Source of the DNA: Gammaproteobacteria bacterium
Lineage (GTDB): Bacteria; Pseudomonadota; Gammaproteobacteria; Enterobacterales; Neiellaceae
NCBI GenBank assembly: GCA_017425245.1
Contig: JAFOOX010000037.1
Coordinates: 62,001-126,000 of the forward strand
DNA: 64,000 nt
Direction of reading: 5' to 3'
Of the stretch, positions 36,172-45,664 are shown one piece after another (position 1 is the first letter of the stretch; every line of letters starts with the position of its first letter). Under the pieces are notes generated by a model. It was not told the origin of the DNA. It did not search any database and worked only from the letters and a program-made list of their open reading frames with translations. The translations under genes were made by a program, and so were the position numbers.

Positions 36172-38268
36172 TCAGCGACCAATCGACCGTACAATGCGGA
36201 TCCGTTTGTCATCAGGTACTTCTTGGTAGGAAAGAACCCGTAATGCGGGGATGGTGAACTTGACGAAGCGGGCCAAGGTGCTGCGCAAGATACCAGAGGT
36301 GAGCAGAATGGCCGGCTGGCCCATCAACTCCTGTTCTGATGCTGCGGTCGTCAGCGACTGCTGCAGACGTTCAGCCAATCCCGGCTCCAGTCCGGCGCCC
36401 TCGCCGCCCGTTGCCTGCATCGACTTATGCAGCATCTGTTCCAGCTCTGGCGCCAAAGTGATGACAGGCAGTTCGGTATTGGCCCCCGACACCTCCTGAA
36501 TGATCAGCCGGCGCAGGGCGATGCGGCAGGCAGCAGTCAGGACGTCGGCATCCTGACTACGCGGACCATATTCCTTGAGGGTCTGAATAAGCGTGCGCAG
36601 ATCGCGGATCGGCACCCCTTCGTGCAACAGGTTCTGCATCACCTTGGCGATGGTGCCGAGCGACATGATGTCTGGCACCAGCCCCTCCACCAGCTTGGCC
36701 TGGGTGCGGGCCATGCGGTCGAGCAGGTTCTGCACCTCGTCATGGCCCAGCAGCTGAGCCGCGTTGTTGGTGAGGATCTGCGACAGGTGGGTGGCCACCA
36801 CAGTAGCTGCGTCAACCACGGTATACCCCAATGCTTGAGCGCGATCGCGCTGGGTAGGCGAGATCCACACCGCCTCAAGACCAAAGGCTGGATCTTTGGT
36901 GACCGCCCCTTCGAGCTTGCCAAACACCTGGCCGGGATTGATCGCCAGCTCGTTGTCATGACGGATCTCGGCTTCACCGATGGTGACCCCGAGCAGCGAA
37001 ATACGATAGGCATTAGGAGCCAGATCGAGGTTATCGCGGATATGCACCGGCGGCACTAGGAAGCCCAGTTCCTGCGACAGCTTGCGCCGCACTCCCTTGA
37101 TGCGGTTGAGCAGTTCGCCCCCCTGCCCCTTGTCAACCAGCGGGATCAACCGGTAACCCACCTCCAGCCCAATCACATCCACATGCTGTACATCGTCCCA
37201 GCCCAGCTCTTTCTGCTCGTTCCTGCTCGGCTCCGGCGGACGGGTCGCAGCCTGGACCGCAGCCTGTTCGGCTATCCGCAGCTGCTTCATCTTCCACCAC
37301 GCGCCTCCAAGACAGCCGGCTGCCAACGCCAGAAACGCGAAATGAGGCATACCCGGCACCACCCCCATCACCGCCAGGATCGAACCGGCGACAATCAGGG
37401 CCCGCGGTTTGTCAAACATCTGGCTCATTACCTGAGCGCCCATCTCATGGGACTTGCTCTGGCGGGTAACCATAATGGCCGAGGCCACCGACAGCAACAG
37501 ACCCGGGATCTGGGCCACCAACCCATCACCAATGGTGAGGATGGTGTAAATCTCCAGCGCTTGGGAGAACGACAGCTCGTAGTTGATCATGCCGATGATG
37601 AAGCCGCCAATGATGTTGATAAACATGATGAGGATGCCGGCAATGGCATCCCCTTTAACGAACTTGCTAGCACCATCCATAGAGCCGTAGAAATCCGCTT
37701 CCTGGGCCACCTCTTCACGCCGCTGGCTGGCCTGCTCCTGGGTAATGAGGCCAGCGTTGAGATCGGCGTCGATGGCCATCTGCTTGCCCGGCATGGCATC
37801 AAGGGTAAAACGGGCTGTCACTTCCGATATACGACCGGCACCCTTGGTGACCACGATGAAGTTGATGATCACCAGAATCAGAAACACCACTAAACCTACC
37901 GCATAACTGCCACCGATCACCACGGCGGCGAAGGCCTCAATCACATTACCGGCGGCTTCTGGCCCTTCATGACCATGCATGAGGATGACTCGGGTGGAGG
38001 CGACGTTAAGCGCCAGCCGCAGCAGGGTGGCGATCAACAGGACCGACGGAAAGGAAGAGAAATCAAGCGGGCGCAGGCTGTAGACCGAGACCAGTAACAC
38101 CACCATGGCCAGCGCGATATTAAAGCTGAATAGCAGATCGAGCAGCCATGCCGGCAGCGGCAGCACCACCATCGCCAGGGTGGCCAGCACCAGCACGGGC
38201 GCACCGATGCCGCGAATTTTGCGCAGATCCTCAAGACGAATGCGGGAGAATGTAGAGGAGAGTTCCAT
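36172..38268 (-). CDS. flhA: Flagellar export gate protein FlhA
   Basis: Largest subunit of the flagellar type III export gate, with about eight helices in residues 20-320 and a big cytoplasmic domain forming the nonameric ring. The FHIPEP signature region (RFTLDAMPGKQMAIDADLNAGLI) is present. I choose the ATG at 38268 (698 residues): a candidate sigma54 promoter upstream would start transcription only about two bases before the alternative ATG at 38298, and the shorter N-terminus has the Vibrio length. Neither start has a strong ribosome site, so this remains a judgement. Confidence 0.93.
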   Translation of the reverse strand: MELSSTFSRIRLEDLRKIRGIGAPVLVLATLAMVVLPLPAWLLDLLFSFNIALAMVVLLVSVYSLRPLDFSSFPSVLLIATLLRLALNVASTRVILMHGHEGPEAAGNVIEAFAAVVIGGSYAVGLVVFLILVIINFIVVTKGAGRISEVTARFTLDAMPGKQMAIDADLNAGLITQEQASQRREEVAQEADFYGSMDGASKFVKGDAIAGILIMFINIIGGFIIGMINYELSFSQALEIYTILTIGDGLVAQIPGLLLSVASAIMVTRQSKSHEMGAQVMSQMFDKPRALIVAGSILAVMGVVPGMPHFAFLALAAGCLGGAWWKMKQLRIAEQAAVQAATRPPEPSRNEQKELGWDDVQHVDVIGLEVGYRLIPLVDKGQGGELLNRIKGVRRKLSQELGFLVPPVHIRDNLDLAPNAYRISLLGVTIGEAEIRHDNELAINPGQVFGKLEGAVTKDPAFGLEAVWISPTQRDRAQALGYTVVDAATVVATHLSQILTNNAAQLLGHDEVQNLLDRMARTQAKLVEGLVPDIMSLGTIAKVMQNLLHEGVPIRDLRTLIQTLKEYGPRSQDADVLTAACRIALRRLIIQEVSGANTELPVITLAPELEQMLHKSMQATGGEGAGLEPGLAERLQQSLTTAASEQELMGQPAILLTSGILRSTLARFVKFTIPALRVLSYQEVPDDKRIRIVRSIGR

Positions 38269-38310
38269 CGGCGCTACGGCGTGTCGGATGGTTGACATGC
38301 CATGGCCAAA

Positions 38311-38326
38311 GCAAGAGTCAGGCCAC
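38311..38326 (-). promoter_or_regulatory. Candidate sigma54 promoter for flhA
   Basis: Minus-strand TGGCCTGACTCTTGC (38311-38325) matches TGGCACG-N4-TTGC except for two bases in the -24 element; GC at -12 and GG at -24 are correctly spaced. Expected start of transcription near 38300. Confidence 0.5.
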
Positions 38327-38352
38327 TAACCGCCAAACCTGCAATTGCATTC

Positions 38353-39480
38353 TCAGCGCAGCAGTTCGGGCGGGATCGGCAAACTACCGGGCAAGGGCTT
38401 CGGCCGATGGCCTCGACCTTTGCGCCAAGACTTCAGCTGCATCACATAAGCCAGAACCTGGGCCACAGCGACAAACAACCCGTCCGGAATCTCGCGGTCA
38501 AGCTCGGTGCTGTGGTAAATGGCGCGACACAGTGGCGGCGCACTGATGATCGGGATTTCGTAAGCCCTCGCAATCTCTCGGATTTTCATAGCCAGTTCGT
38601 CACTGCCCTTGGCCACCACCCGAGGGGCTCCTTTCTCAGCTTCGTACTTCAGCGCCACCGAAAAATGGGTGGGGTTGGTCACCACCACATCGGCCTTGGG
38701 TACTTCTGCCATCATCCGCCGCGCCGACATCTCATACTGAACACGGCGGATACGGCGCTTGATCTCAGGATTACCTTCGACATCCTTGTGCTCGTCGCGC
38801 ACCTCCTGCTTGGTCATCATCAGCTGCTGCTTGTGTTCCCACAACTGGTAGGGCACATCAATGATGGCAATCACCGCCAGTGACGTGCACAGGACGATGA
38901 TGATCATCAGCACCATCTCCAGCGCCCGGATCAGGTTGCCAGGGAAGGTCTCCGACGACAGGTGCAAGATGCTGTCGAACATTGCTGACAGCAGCCAGTA
39001 GCAGACCGAGGCGATCACTACCACCTTGGCCACCGACTTGACCAGTTCGGCCAGTCCTTGGGTTCCGAACATGCGCTTAAGGCCAGCCAGCGGTGACATC
39101 TTCGACCACCGAAAGGCCATCGCCTCGCTGCTGAAGTTAAGCCCCCCCATCACAATGGAGCCGACAAAAGCACAGAGCGCAACCATTGCCATCCAGCCCG
39201 CAATCGGCGGCAGCAATTCCCACAGGGCGGCGGCGATGTCGGCACCGAGGACGTTCTCATCGTAGAGATCGTCACGCGGGACACTGAGCAACCGCTTGCA
39301 GATGTTAACCAGCGCCCGCGACAGCGGCTCAGCAAACAGCCACAGACCGATCGCCCCGGCCAGTAACACGACGGTCATCTGCAGCTCTTTGGAACGAGCG
39401 ATCTGACCCTTGCCGCGAGCCTCTTCAAGCCTTTTACCTGTGGGTTCTTCTGACCGTTCCTCGTCGCTGTCAGCGGCCAT
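38353..39480 (-). CDS. flhB: Flagellar export switch protein FlhB
   Basis: Export-gate protein whose self-cleavage switches secretion from rod/hook to filament substrates. 375 residues: basic N-terminus with SEEPTGKRLEEARGKGQI, four helices (about 33-50, 90-112, 145-168, 188-208), a charged linker and the cleavage motif Asn269-Pro-Thr-His272 in VVTNPTHFSVALKYE, then APPLCRAIYHSTELDREIP. A shorter paralogue without NPTH is at 23560-23871. Last gene of the fliK-R-flhB run; 12 bases after fliR. Confidence 0.96.
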   Translation of the reverse strand: MAADSDEERSEEPTGKRLEEARGKGQIARSKELQMTVVLLAGAIGLWLFAEPLSRALVNICKRLLSVPRDDLYDENVLGADIAAALWELLPPIAGWMAMVALCAFVGSIVMGGLNFSSEAMAFRWSKMSPLAGLKRMFGTQGLAELVKSVAKVVVIASVCYWLLSAMFDSILHLSSETFPGNLIRALEMVLMIIIVLCTSLAVIAIIDVPYQLWEHKQQLMMTKQEVRDEHKDVEGNPEIKRRIRRVQYEMSARRMMAEVPKADVVVTNPTHFSVALKYEAEKGAPRVVAKGSDELAMKIREIARAYEIPIISAPPLCRAIYHSTELDREIPDGLFVAVAQVLAYVMQLKSWRKGRGHRPKPLPGSLPIPPELLR

Positions 39481-39492
39481 CGCCAGGCCTCC

Positions 39493-40269
39493 TCAGCAGA
39501 CCTGCAGCAGATTGCACAGGGCATCAACCCCTCGCTCCCACTGCAGCTCGAAATGGTGGTTAAAGTCGGTCATGGCCAGCCAGATCACCATCAGCCCTGA
39601 CAGCATGGTGACGGGAAAACCGATGGTAAAAATATTCAACTGCGGCGCCGCGCGGGTCATGACGCCAAAGGCGATGTTGATCACCAGCAGCGCCACCAGC
39701 TCGGAAATGCTCATCGCCAGCGCCGCCGCAAACACCCAGCCGAACCAGTCTGCAAGGACCTTCCAGTTGCCCGGGTCAAAACCGGCGCGGCCCACTGGTA
39801 TGGTATGAAAACTGTCGGCCAGCATGCGGATCAGGATCAGGTGGCCATCGATCACCAGGAAGATCAGGGTGGCCAGCATCAGGTAAAACTGACCGATCAC
39901 CGGCACCGACTGGCCGTTACCTGGGTCAACGACGTTGGCAAAACCAAGGCTGGTCTGCATGCCGATAAAGTGGCCGGCCATGACGAAGGTATGCAAGATA
40001 AACTGGGTGAATAGACCGACCGCCGTACCGATCAGAATCTGCTGAGCCAGCACCATCACCGCCTCAAGCGAAAACAGCGCCACCTGAGGCATCGGTGGCA
40101 GTACCGGCGCCACCGCCATAGTCACCGCCACTGCCATCCCCAGCCGGATGCGGGTGGGCACGTTCTGGCTGCCGATCACCACCATGGTCATGAACATGGC
40201 GCTGATGCGCATGAACGGCCAGATATAGCTAGCCAGCGCCGCCTCAATGGTGGCGAAGGTCAATTCCAT
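39493..40269 (-). CDS. fliR: Flagellar export gate protein FliR
   Basis: Core export-gate subunit that assembles with FliP and FliQ into the helical pore. The 258-residue protein has about six hydrophobic segments; FMRISAMFMTMVVIGSQNVPTRIRLGMAVAVT at the N-terminus and the C-terminal stretch RAAPQLNIFTIGFPVTMLSGLMVI are typical. The start and the fliQ stop share one base (TGATG). Confidence 0.95.
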   Translation of the reverse strand: MELTFATIEAALASYIWPFMRISAMFMTMVVIGSQNVPTRIRLGMAVAVTMAVAPVLPPMPQVALFSLEAVMVLAQQILIGTAVGLFTQFILHTFVMAGHFIGMQTSLGFANVVDPGNGQSVPVIGQFYLMLATLIFLVIDGHLILIRMLADSFHTIPVGRAGFDPGNWKVLADWFGWVFAAALAMSISELVALLVINIAFGVMTRAAPQLNIFTIGFPVTMLSGLMVIWLAMTDFNHHFELQWERGVDALCNLLQVC

Positions 40270-40538
40270 CAGCTGAGCAGGGCGGGGATCTCCCGCACCA
40301 TCTCGATGGTGAACTCCATCAGGGTACGGGTGATCCAGTGGCCAATGGCAATCAGCGCCAGCAGTGTGACGATCAAACGGGGCAGAAACGACAGCGTCTG
40401 CTCGTTAATCGAGGTCGCCGCCTGAAAGATCGCCACCACCAAGCCGACCACCAGTGCCGGCAGGATCACGGCACTGGCCAGCATCATCACCATCCACAGG
40501 GCATGGCGGAAGATATCGACAAACTGTTCCGGGTTCAT
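40269..40538 (-). CDS. fliQ: Flagellar export gate protein FliQ
   Basis: 89-residue, two-helix gate subunit. MNPEQFVDIFRHALWMVMMLASAVILPALVVGLVVAIFQAATSINEQTLSFLPRL follows the family closely: the Gln-Ala-Ala-Thr-Ser-Ile-Asn-Glu-Gln-Thr loop lies between the helices. Nine bases after fliP. Confidence 0.96.
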   Translation of the reverse strand: MNPEQFVDIFRHALWMVMMLASAVILPALVVGLVVAIFQAATSINEQTLSFLPRLIVTLLALIAIGHWITRTLMEFTIEMVREIPALLS

Positions 40539-40547
40539 CTTCTCTCC

Positions 40548-41285
40548 CTAACCGAAACTGGCGGCCAACGTGGTTAACACCAAGGTCCAACCATCAACCA
40601 GTACAAACAGCATCAGCTTGAACGGCAGGGCCACAATCATCGGCGACAACATCATCATCCCCATCGCCATCAGGATCGAGGCGACCACCAGATCGATCAC
40701 CAGAAAGGGGATAAACAGCATGAAGCCGATCTGGAACGCAGTCTTGAGTTCACTGGTGACAAAGGCCGGAATCAGCACCGTCATCGGTACTGTTTCGGGG
40801 GTGCGCTGCTCGTCCGGCAGTTTGGCGATATCAGAAAATGACGCCAGATCGCTCTGCCGGGTCTGATCGAGCATGAAGGCGCGAAACGGCAACTGGGCCT
40901 GCTTGAGCGCTTCTGGCATGGTGATCTCTTCCGCCATGTAGGGGTCGACTGCCTTGTCGATCACCTCATTAAACACCGGTGTCATGATGAACAAGGTCAT
41001 AAACAGCGACAGCCCGACCACGATCTGGTTGGACGGCGTGGTATTGAGGCCAATCGCTTGACGCAGGATGGAGAGGACGATGGCAATACGGGTGAAAGAG
41101 GTCATCATGATGACAATCGCCGGCAGAAAGCTGAGCATGGTCATCAAGACCAGCACCTGCAGGGTCACCGAATATTCCTGACCGCCATCGGGGGTGGTCG
41201 TCACTGTCAGCGCTGGCAACGCGCCCGGCTCGGCGGCCAATGGCAACGACATCAAGCTGAGCATCAGCAACAACCAGATTCTCAT
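40548..41285 (-). CDS. fliP: Flagellar export gate protein FliP
   Basis: Pore-forming gate subunit. The ATG at 41285 gives 245 residues and an ATGA overlap with fliO; ten further upstream codons are in frame but overlap fliO and break the signal peptide. A cleavable signal ([20 protein letters not shown]) precedes [46 protein letters not shown], and the C-terminal helices [22 protein letters not shown], all canonical. Confidence 0.96.
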   Translation of the reverse strand: MRIWLLLMLSLMSLPLAAEPGALPALTVTTTPDGGQEYSVTLQVLVLMTMLSFLPAIVIMMTSFTRIAIVLSILRQAIGLNTTPSNQIVVGLSLFMTLFIMTPVFNEVIDKAVDPYMAEEITMPEALKQAQLPFRAFMLDQTRQSDLASFSDIAKLPDEQRTPETVPMTVLIPAFVTSELKTAFQIGFMLFIPFLVIDLVVASILMAMGMMMLSPMIVALPFKLMLFVLVDGWTLVLTTLAASFG

Positions 41286-41644
41286 GAACGACGCTCCTGA
41301 GCCGACCAAGGCCAACGACGCACCTGAGACTGAGGCTGTGGTGTTCCGAGGGGTGCATCGGGCAGCTTGGCCAGTGTTGCCACCTGATGGGCCGTCACAC
41401 CGAGCAGCAACCGGCTGTTACCCACCCGGACCACCACCACCCTCTCTTGCCGCCCCAGCGGCAATGACGCCTCCAGCATCAGCCCACCACTGCTGGCGAT
41501 GCGCTGACGCATCTGTTTAAGCAAGAGCGCCAAGCCACCAATCAGGCCAAGCACCGCCACCATCGACAGCACAATGCGGCCCCAATCGGGGGCAGGGTTA
41601 CCTGCTGCGCTGTCGGCCACGGCCGTTACCAAAACCAGCAGCAT
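41282..41644 (-). CDS. fliO: Flagellar export assembly protein FliO
   Basis: Helps FliP assemble. 120 residues: one membrane helix (about 22-42, [19 protein letters not shown]), then a small cytoplasmic domain with [38 protein letters not shown], the FliO pattern. Shares one base with the fliN stop (TGATG). Confidence 0.92.
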   Translation of the reverse strand: MLLVLVTAVADSAAGNPAPDWGRIVLSMVAVLGLIGGLALLLKQMRQRIASSGGLMLEASLPLGRQERVVVVRVGNSRLLLGVTAHQVATLAKLPDAPLGTPQPQSQVRRWPWSAQERRS

Positions 41645-42036
41645 CAGCGCAGCTTCTTGATGCGTTCAATCTGGCTGATCACATCGGTCAGCCGGATACC
41701 GAACTTGTCGTTGACCACCACCACCTCGCCATGGGCGATAAGTGTGCCATTAACTAATACATCAAGGGGTTCACCGGCTACTCGATCCAGTTCCACCACC
41801 GACCCCTGGTTAAGTTGGAGCAGGTTGCGAATACTGATTTGGCTACGCCCTACCTCCATTGAGATAGTCACCGGAATATCGAGAATGGCGTCTAATCGAC
41901 GCTTCTCTTCTACCGAAATCGGAGAGGATTCGTCGCGGAGTTCCTGCAGCTCGACCGGTTTGGCCGCTTCCGCTTCGGACAGGGCCTGCTCGGCCATAGC
42001 GGCCGCCCAGTCGTCCATATCGTCATTGGGAACCAT
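41644..42036 (-). CDS. fliN: Flagellar switch protein FliN
   Basis: C-ring protein needed for export and switching. 130 residues: an acidic N-terminal extension, then the SpoA domain LDAILDIPVTISMEVGRSQISIRNLLQLNQGSVVELDRVAGEPLDVLVNGTLIAHGEVVVVNDKFGIRLTDV is near-canonical in order, ending in ISQIERIKKLR. Twelve bases after fliM. Confidence 0.96.
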   Translation of the reverse strand: MVPNDDMDDWAAAMAEQALSEAEAAKPVELQELRDESSPISVEEKRRLDAILDIPVTISMEVGRSQISIRNLLQLNQGSVVELDRVAGEPLDVLVNGTLIAHGEVVVVNDKFGIRLTDVISQIERIKKLR

Positions 42037-42048
42037 CGGCTCTACTCC

Positions 42049-43110
42049 TTAAATGTTCTCTTCGATGCGTTCGATACTGGCGTCGCCGTCGATGCGCACC
42101 CCGCCGCGGGTGACCATCTGCAGCTCTGATTTGACCGAAGCTGGTCGTGGAATCTTCTCACTGATGCGCAACGCCAGATTGTCTCGGCTACGTCCCATCT
42201 GTGCCCGGTAAGTGGGCAAATCCTCAACAAATACGGTCACGTGAGGCGGCATCTCGACCGGAATGATATCGCCCGCCTTGAGGTCCATCAGCACCCGTAG
42301 CGGAATATCCTTGTCGAGTAGCTTGGCTCGCAGATTGACCGGTACATCCATGATCTCGTCGGTCAGTGCCTTGCTCCAGCGCAGATCGGTATCTTCCTTA
42401 TCGCTCTGTACCCCGGCATCCAGCAGTTCGCGGATCGGCTCCAGCATCGAATAGGGCATGGAGATGTGGAAGTCACCACCACCGCCATCCAGTTCGATAT
42501 GGAAGCTGCTGACCACAATCACTTCTGTCGGGCTGACGATGTTGGCCATCGCCGGATTCACTTCCGAATCCAGATACTCGAAGCCGACATCCATCACCGG
42601 CGCCCAAGCTTCCTTGTAGTCTTCAAAGATGATTTTGAGCAGCATCTGGATGATGCGGCGTTCGGTCGGAGTAAATTCACGCCCCTCAATCTTGGCGTGA
42701 TAACGGCCATCACCGCCGAAAAAGTTATCCACCAGAATAAACACCAGACGCGCTTCCATGGTGATCAGGGCCGTGCCTTTGAGTGGCCGAAAACGAACCA
42801 TATTGAGGCTGGTCGGTACAAACAGGGTATGAACATATTCGCCGAACTTGACCATCTGCACGCCGTTGATCGACACCTCGGCAGTGCGCCGCATCATGTT
42901 GAACAGCGATATACGCATGTGGCGGGCAAAACGCTCGTTAACCATCTCCAGCGTCGGCATACGACCGCGGACGATGCGATCCTGTGACGAGAAGTCATAC
43001 TCAAGCGCACCGGAGCCGCCACCGGCCCCTGTGTCCTCTTCCTCAATATCGTCCACCCCATGAAGAAGGGCGTCGATCTCATCTTGGGAAAGCAGATCGC
43101 TGACGGCCAT
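42049..43110 (-). CDS. fliM: Flagellar switch protein FliM
   Basis: C-ring protein that binds CheY-P. The N-terminal CheY-binding peptide LLSQDEIDALLHGV is present in residues 6-19, followed by a CheC-like middle domain (about 45-230) with RIVRGRMPTLEMVNERFARH, and a C-terminal SpoA domain (VPVNLRAKLLDKDIPLRVLMDLKAGDIIPVE). 353 residues. It lies 13 bases after fliL. Confidence 0.96.
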   Translation of the reverse strand: MAVSDLLSQDEIDALLHGVDDIEEEDTGAGGGSGALEYDFSSQDRIVRGRMPTLEMVNERFARHMRISLFNMMRRTAEVSINGVQMVKFGEYVHTLFVPTSLNMVRFRPLKGTALITMEARLVFILVDNFFGGDGRYHAKIEGREFTPTERRIIQMLLKIIFEDYKEAWAPVMDVGFEYLDSEVNPAMANIVSPTEVIVVSSFHIELDGGGGDFHISMPYSMLEPIRELLDAGVQSDKEDTDLRWSKALTDEIMDVPVNLRAKLLDKDIPLRVLMDLKAGDIIPVEMPPHVTVFVEDLPTYRAQMGRSRDNLALRISEKIPRPASVKSELQMVTRGGVRIDGDASIERIEENI

Positions 43111-43123
43111 GGACTGCCTCGCC

Positions 43124-43660
43124 TTACTGCATCACGAAACCGGTAAATAACACCTCTTCCACCACATCCTTGCCTTCGAGCTTTTTAAGCCCTTCACGCA
43201 CCCCAACCAAGGCTTCCATGCGCAGGTTCTCTTTGCCTTCAATGGTGGCCAGAACATCGGCCGAGGTGCGGGCAAAGACGCCCAGCAGGGTGCTTTCAAT
43301 CAATGGAATATGCTTGCGCGCCAAAGTATCATTGGCCGCACCGCGCACCAGCAGCTGAACCTTGATCTGCACCAGTCGCTCACGCCGGCTGCCCGGAACA
43401 TTGAAAATAAATGGTCGTGGCATGGCCACATAGATGGCTGCCCCAGCCTGCGGCCCAGTCGCTTCAGGGACCGCGGCGGACTCGCCATCAACAGCGACTT
43501 CTCCTTCTGCCACCGCTGCGGGGTCATCGCCCGCCAAGAAAAAGAACGCGCCACCTCCGCCCAAGGCCAGCACTGCAACCACCACCGCAATAATGATGAT
43601 CAGCTTCTTTTTCTTGGCCTTGCCATCATCCAGTTCAAGCTCGAGATTTTCTTCTGCCAT
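43124..43660 (-). CDS. fliL: Flagellar basal-body protein FliL
   Basis: Membrane protein at the stator/basal-body interface. 178 residues: a charged N-terminal segment, one helix (about 18-41), an Ala/Glu-rich linker and a periplasmic stomatin-like domain (AIYVAMPRPFIFNVPGSRRERLVQIKVQLLVRG to the C-terminal VVEEVLFTGFVMQ). Located between fliK and fliM as usual. Confidence 0.93.
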   Translation of the reverse strand: MAEENLELELDDGKAKKKKLIIIIAVVVAVLALGGGGAFFFLAGDDPAAVAEGEVAVDGESAAVPEATGPQAGAAIYVAMPRPFIFNVPGSRRERLVQIKVQLLVRGAANDTLARKHIPLIESTLLGVFARTSADVLATIEGKENLRMEALVGVREGLKKLEGKDVVEEVLFTGFVMQ

Positions 43661-43736
43661 GGCAACTTACCGCTGTTGATGGGGGCTGTGGGGGCCACAC
43701 GCTAGCACAATTCATGGGGGGGCTCCACGCGCGCCC

Positions 43737-45566
43737 TCACACATAGAAATCTAGGCGACCATTGGCCAGCCGGCCCGATTTGCGCTGCACCTGGTCGGCA
43801 ACCTGTTCCAGTTCAGTATCGCTGTCGCCGCCCTTAGCGGCTGCACCACCCCGCCCATTACCCGAGCGGCCACCGCTGTCACCGGCCATCTGGCGGGTTT
43901 CTCGCTGTTGCTGACCCACCTGAGCATCTCCCAGCTGCACGCCGGCATCCCCCAGCAGCTCACGCAGCCTGGGCAAAGACTGTTCAACCAGATCACGCGT
44001 CGCCGGGTTGGTCACCTGAAACTGCACATGAACCTGCTGATCAGCGCCAACCTGAACTTTGATCGACATGCTGCCCAGCTCCTGCGGGTCCAGACGCACC
44101 GTCATCTGATCGAGGCTGCGAGCCACCATCACCTGCACCTGCGGCCCCAGCGCTGCCGCCGGATCGGCGCTGAACTGACGCAGCAACGGGCTCTGTTCCT
44201 GACCCACTCCCCCCATCAACCGTGATGGCTGGAGATTGGCGGGTGATGTCCCCAGCAGCTGGTGCGATGCATGACTGTCGCGACTGGCGGCAGCGCTGGT
44301 GATGCCACTGGCGGCCTCGTTGCTGGCCCGTTCCCACTGGAATTGCCACTGACTCAGCCGTTCCCCCACCTGCCGTTGCGACTGGTCGTCCTCCCCGTCC
44401 ATTGGCGCGGAGGCTGCGCTGCTATTGTTACCTTTGCTATCGCGGCTAGGGTCACTGCTGTTACCGGTGCCGTTATTATTGCTGTTATCACTACCACGCT
44501 GCTGACCTGCAGCCACGGTAGTGGCGGTGGCGCGCCGTTCAGTGCCATCACTGCCGCTGACATCAGCAGCATCGGCCTCAGTCGCAGCGCTGGAAGCTTG
44601 CTCACTGCCATCGGTGATGGTCGCTGACGTGGTGGTTGCGACAGAAGCGGTGGTAACGCTCGAAGACGCCACAGGAGCAGTCTGCCGTTTATCGCTGGCG
44701 GCGATAGCCGCCACCTCAGCGGTCACATCCTGACCAGTAACCATATTGGCAGACTGGGAGGCAGTCCCACTAGCTGCTGCCACCGTGGTTTGTTGCCGTC
44801 CGGGTTCGGCTCCGGCCACTGCGGCCTGCGGCTTACCGTCCGTGACAACGGCGACCGGCATTTGTTGCTCTCCGGGTTCGGCTCCGGCCACTGCGGCCTG
44901 CGGCTTTCCGTCCGTGACAGCGGCAACCGGCATTTGCTGCCCCCCGGGTGCGGCGTGACTATCGGCCTGAATGACCTTGGACGTCTCTGACGCTTCAGCG
45001 CCAGCCTGCTGCACGGCACTCTCCGCCTCCGCCACCAGCCGCACTTCCGCTTCAGAACCACTGCGAACCAGCGGCTGCTCGCCACCAACCGTCTTGCCAG
45101 CATTGACAGGTTCTGCCTGCTGCTCGTTCAACCACTGCTGCAGGGCCGCCGCCAGTGCGGGGTCAACCTCGCCAGCCAACCCTTGCTGTTGATCGGCCAA
45201 CCACAGCAGAAAGGCCTCGCCATCCTCATTGACAGCCGACGTTTCGCCATCACTGGAACCATTCACCAGTGCTGGCATGATGCCGCTGGCGCCAGTTTGC
45301 TGACGGTTGTAATCAGCCAGCGCCTGCCGCAGCTGGGCCAACGCCTGCTGCAACTGCTCAACGCTAATGCCCAACACGGCGGCCAGTTCGGTCGGCGGCA
45401 GCGCTTTGCCGCCCTCCCCTTGCAGTTGTGCCAGCAGCTGGCCGAAGGGTGCCGCACCTTTGGCGTCAGCACCATTGGCACCACCGCTGCCAGCTGCCGC
45501 TGTCGCAGGGCTGGTGCCAGTGATGGCGGCCAATTCACCCAGTAATGGCATGGCTAGCAACTGCAT
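43737..45566 (-). CDS. fliK: Flagellar hook-length control protein FliK
   Basis: Secreted ruler that measures the hook and triggers the FlhB switch. The 609-residue protein is low in complexity (Ala, Gln, Ser, Thr, Gly) through residue 470, with a 24-residue tandem repeat near 211-259, then the ordered C-terminal domain with VRLDPQELGSMSIKVQVGADQQVHVQFQVTNPATRDLVEQSLPRLRELL. Hook length normally scales with FliK length, so the internal repeat may vary between strains. A candidate sigma54 promoter lies upstream, making this the first gene of the fliK-R-flhB unit. Confidence 0.94.
   Translation of the reverse strand: MQLLAMPLLGELAAITGTSPATAAAGSGGANGADAKGAAPFGQLLAQLQGEGGKALPPTELAAVLGISVEQLQQALAQLRQALADYNRQQTGASGIMPALVNGSSDGETSAVNEDGEAFLLWLADQQQGLAGEVDPALAAALQQWLNEQQAEPVNAGKTVGGEQPLVRSGSEAEVRLVAEAESAVQQAGAEASETSKVIQADSHAAPGGQQMPVAAVTDGKPQAAVAGAEPGEQQMPVAVVTDGKPQAAVAGAEPGRQQTTVAAASGTASQSANMVTGQDVTAEVAAIAASDKRQTAPVASSSVTTASVATTTSATITDGSEQASSAATEADAADVSGSDGTERRATATTVAAGQQRGSDNSNNNGTGNSSDPSRDSKGNNSSAASAPMDGEDDQSQRQVGERLSQWQFQWERASNEAASGITSAAASRDSHASHQLLGTSPANLQPSRLMGGVGQEQSPLLRQFSADPAAALGPQVQVMVARSLDQMTVRLDPQELGSMSIKVQVGADQQVHVQFQVTNPATRDLVEQSLPRLRELLGDAGVQLGDAQVGQQQRETRQMAGDSGGRSGNGRGGAAAKGGDSDTELEQVADQVQRKSGRLANGRLDFYV
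44791..44953 (-). repeat. 72-bp tandem repeat inside fliK
   Basis: Two nearly identical 72-base units (44791-44862 and 44863-44934) and a partial third (44935-44953). The period is exactly 24 codons and encodes variants of QQMPVAAVTDGKPQAAVAGAEPG. Confidence 0.9.
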
Positions 45567-45645
45567 GGTCCACTCCTTATTAGCCCTTGTCCCCAGTGGG
45601 ACCGGCCGTCACTCATAAGTTCGATTCATAGCTGTCAAGTTTCAC

Positions 45646-45661
45646 AGCAAAGAGCGTACCA
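45646..45661 (-). promoter_or_regulatory. Candidate sigma54 promoter for fliK
   Basis: Minus-strand TGGTACGCTCTTTGCT differs from TGGCACG-N4-TTGCW by one base. It lies about 80 bases before the fliK ATG, overlapping none of the adjacent coding sequence. Confidence 0.7.
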
Positions 45662-45664
45662 GCC

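Noticed and set aside
44791-44953. CRISPR-like repeat array
   Set aside because: The units are contiguous, in frame and without spacers; it is a coding tandem repeat in fliK.
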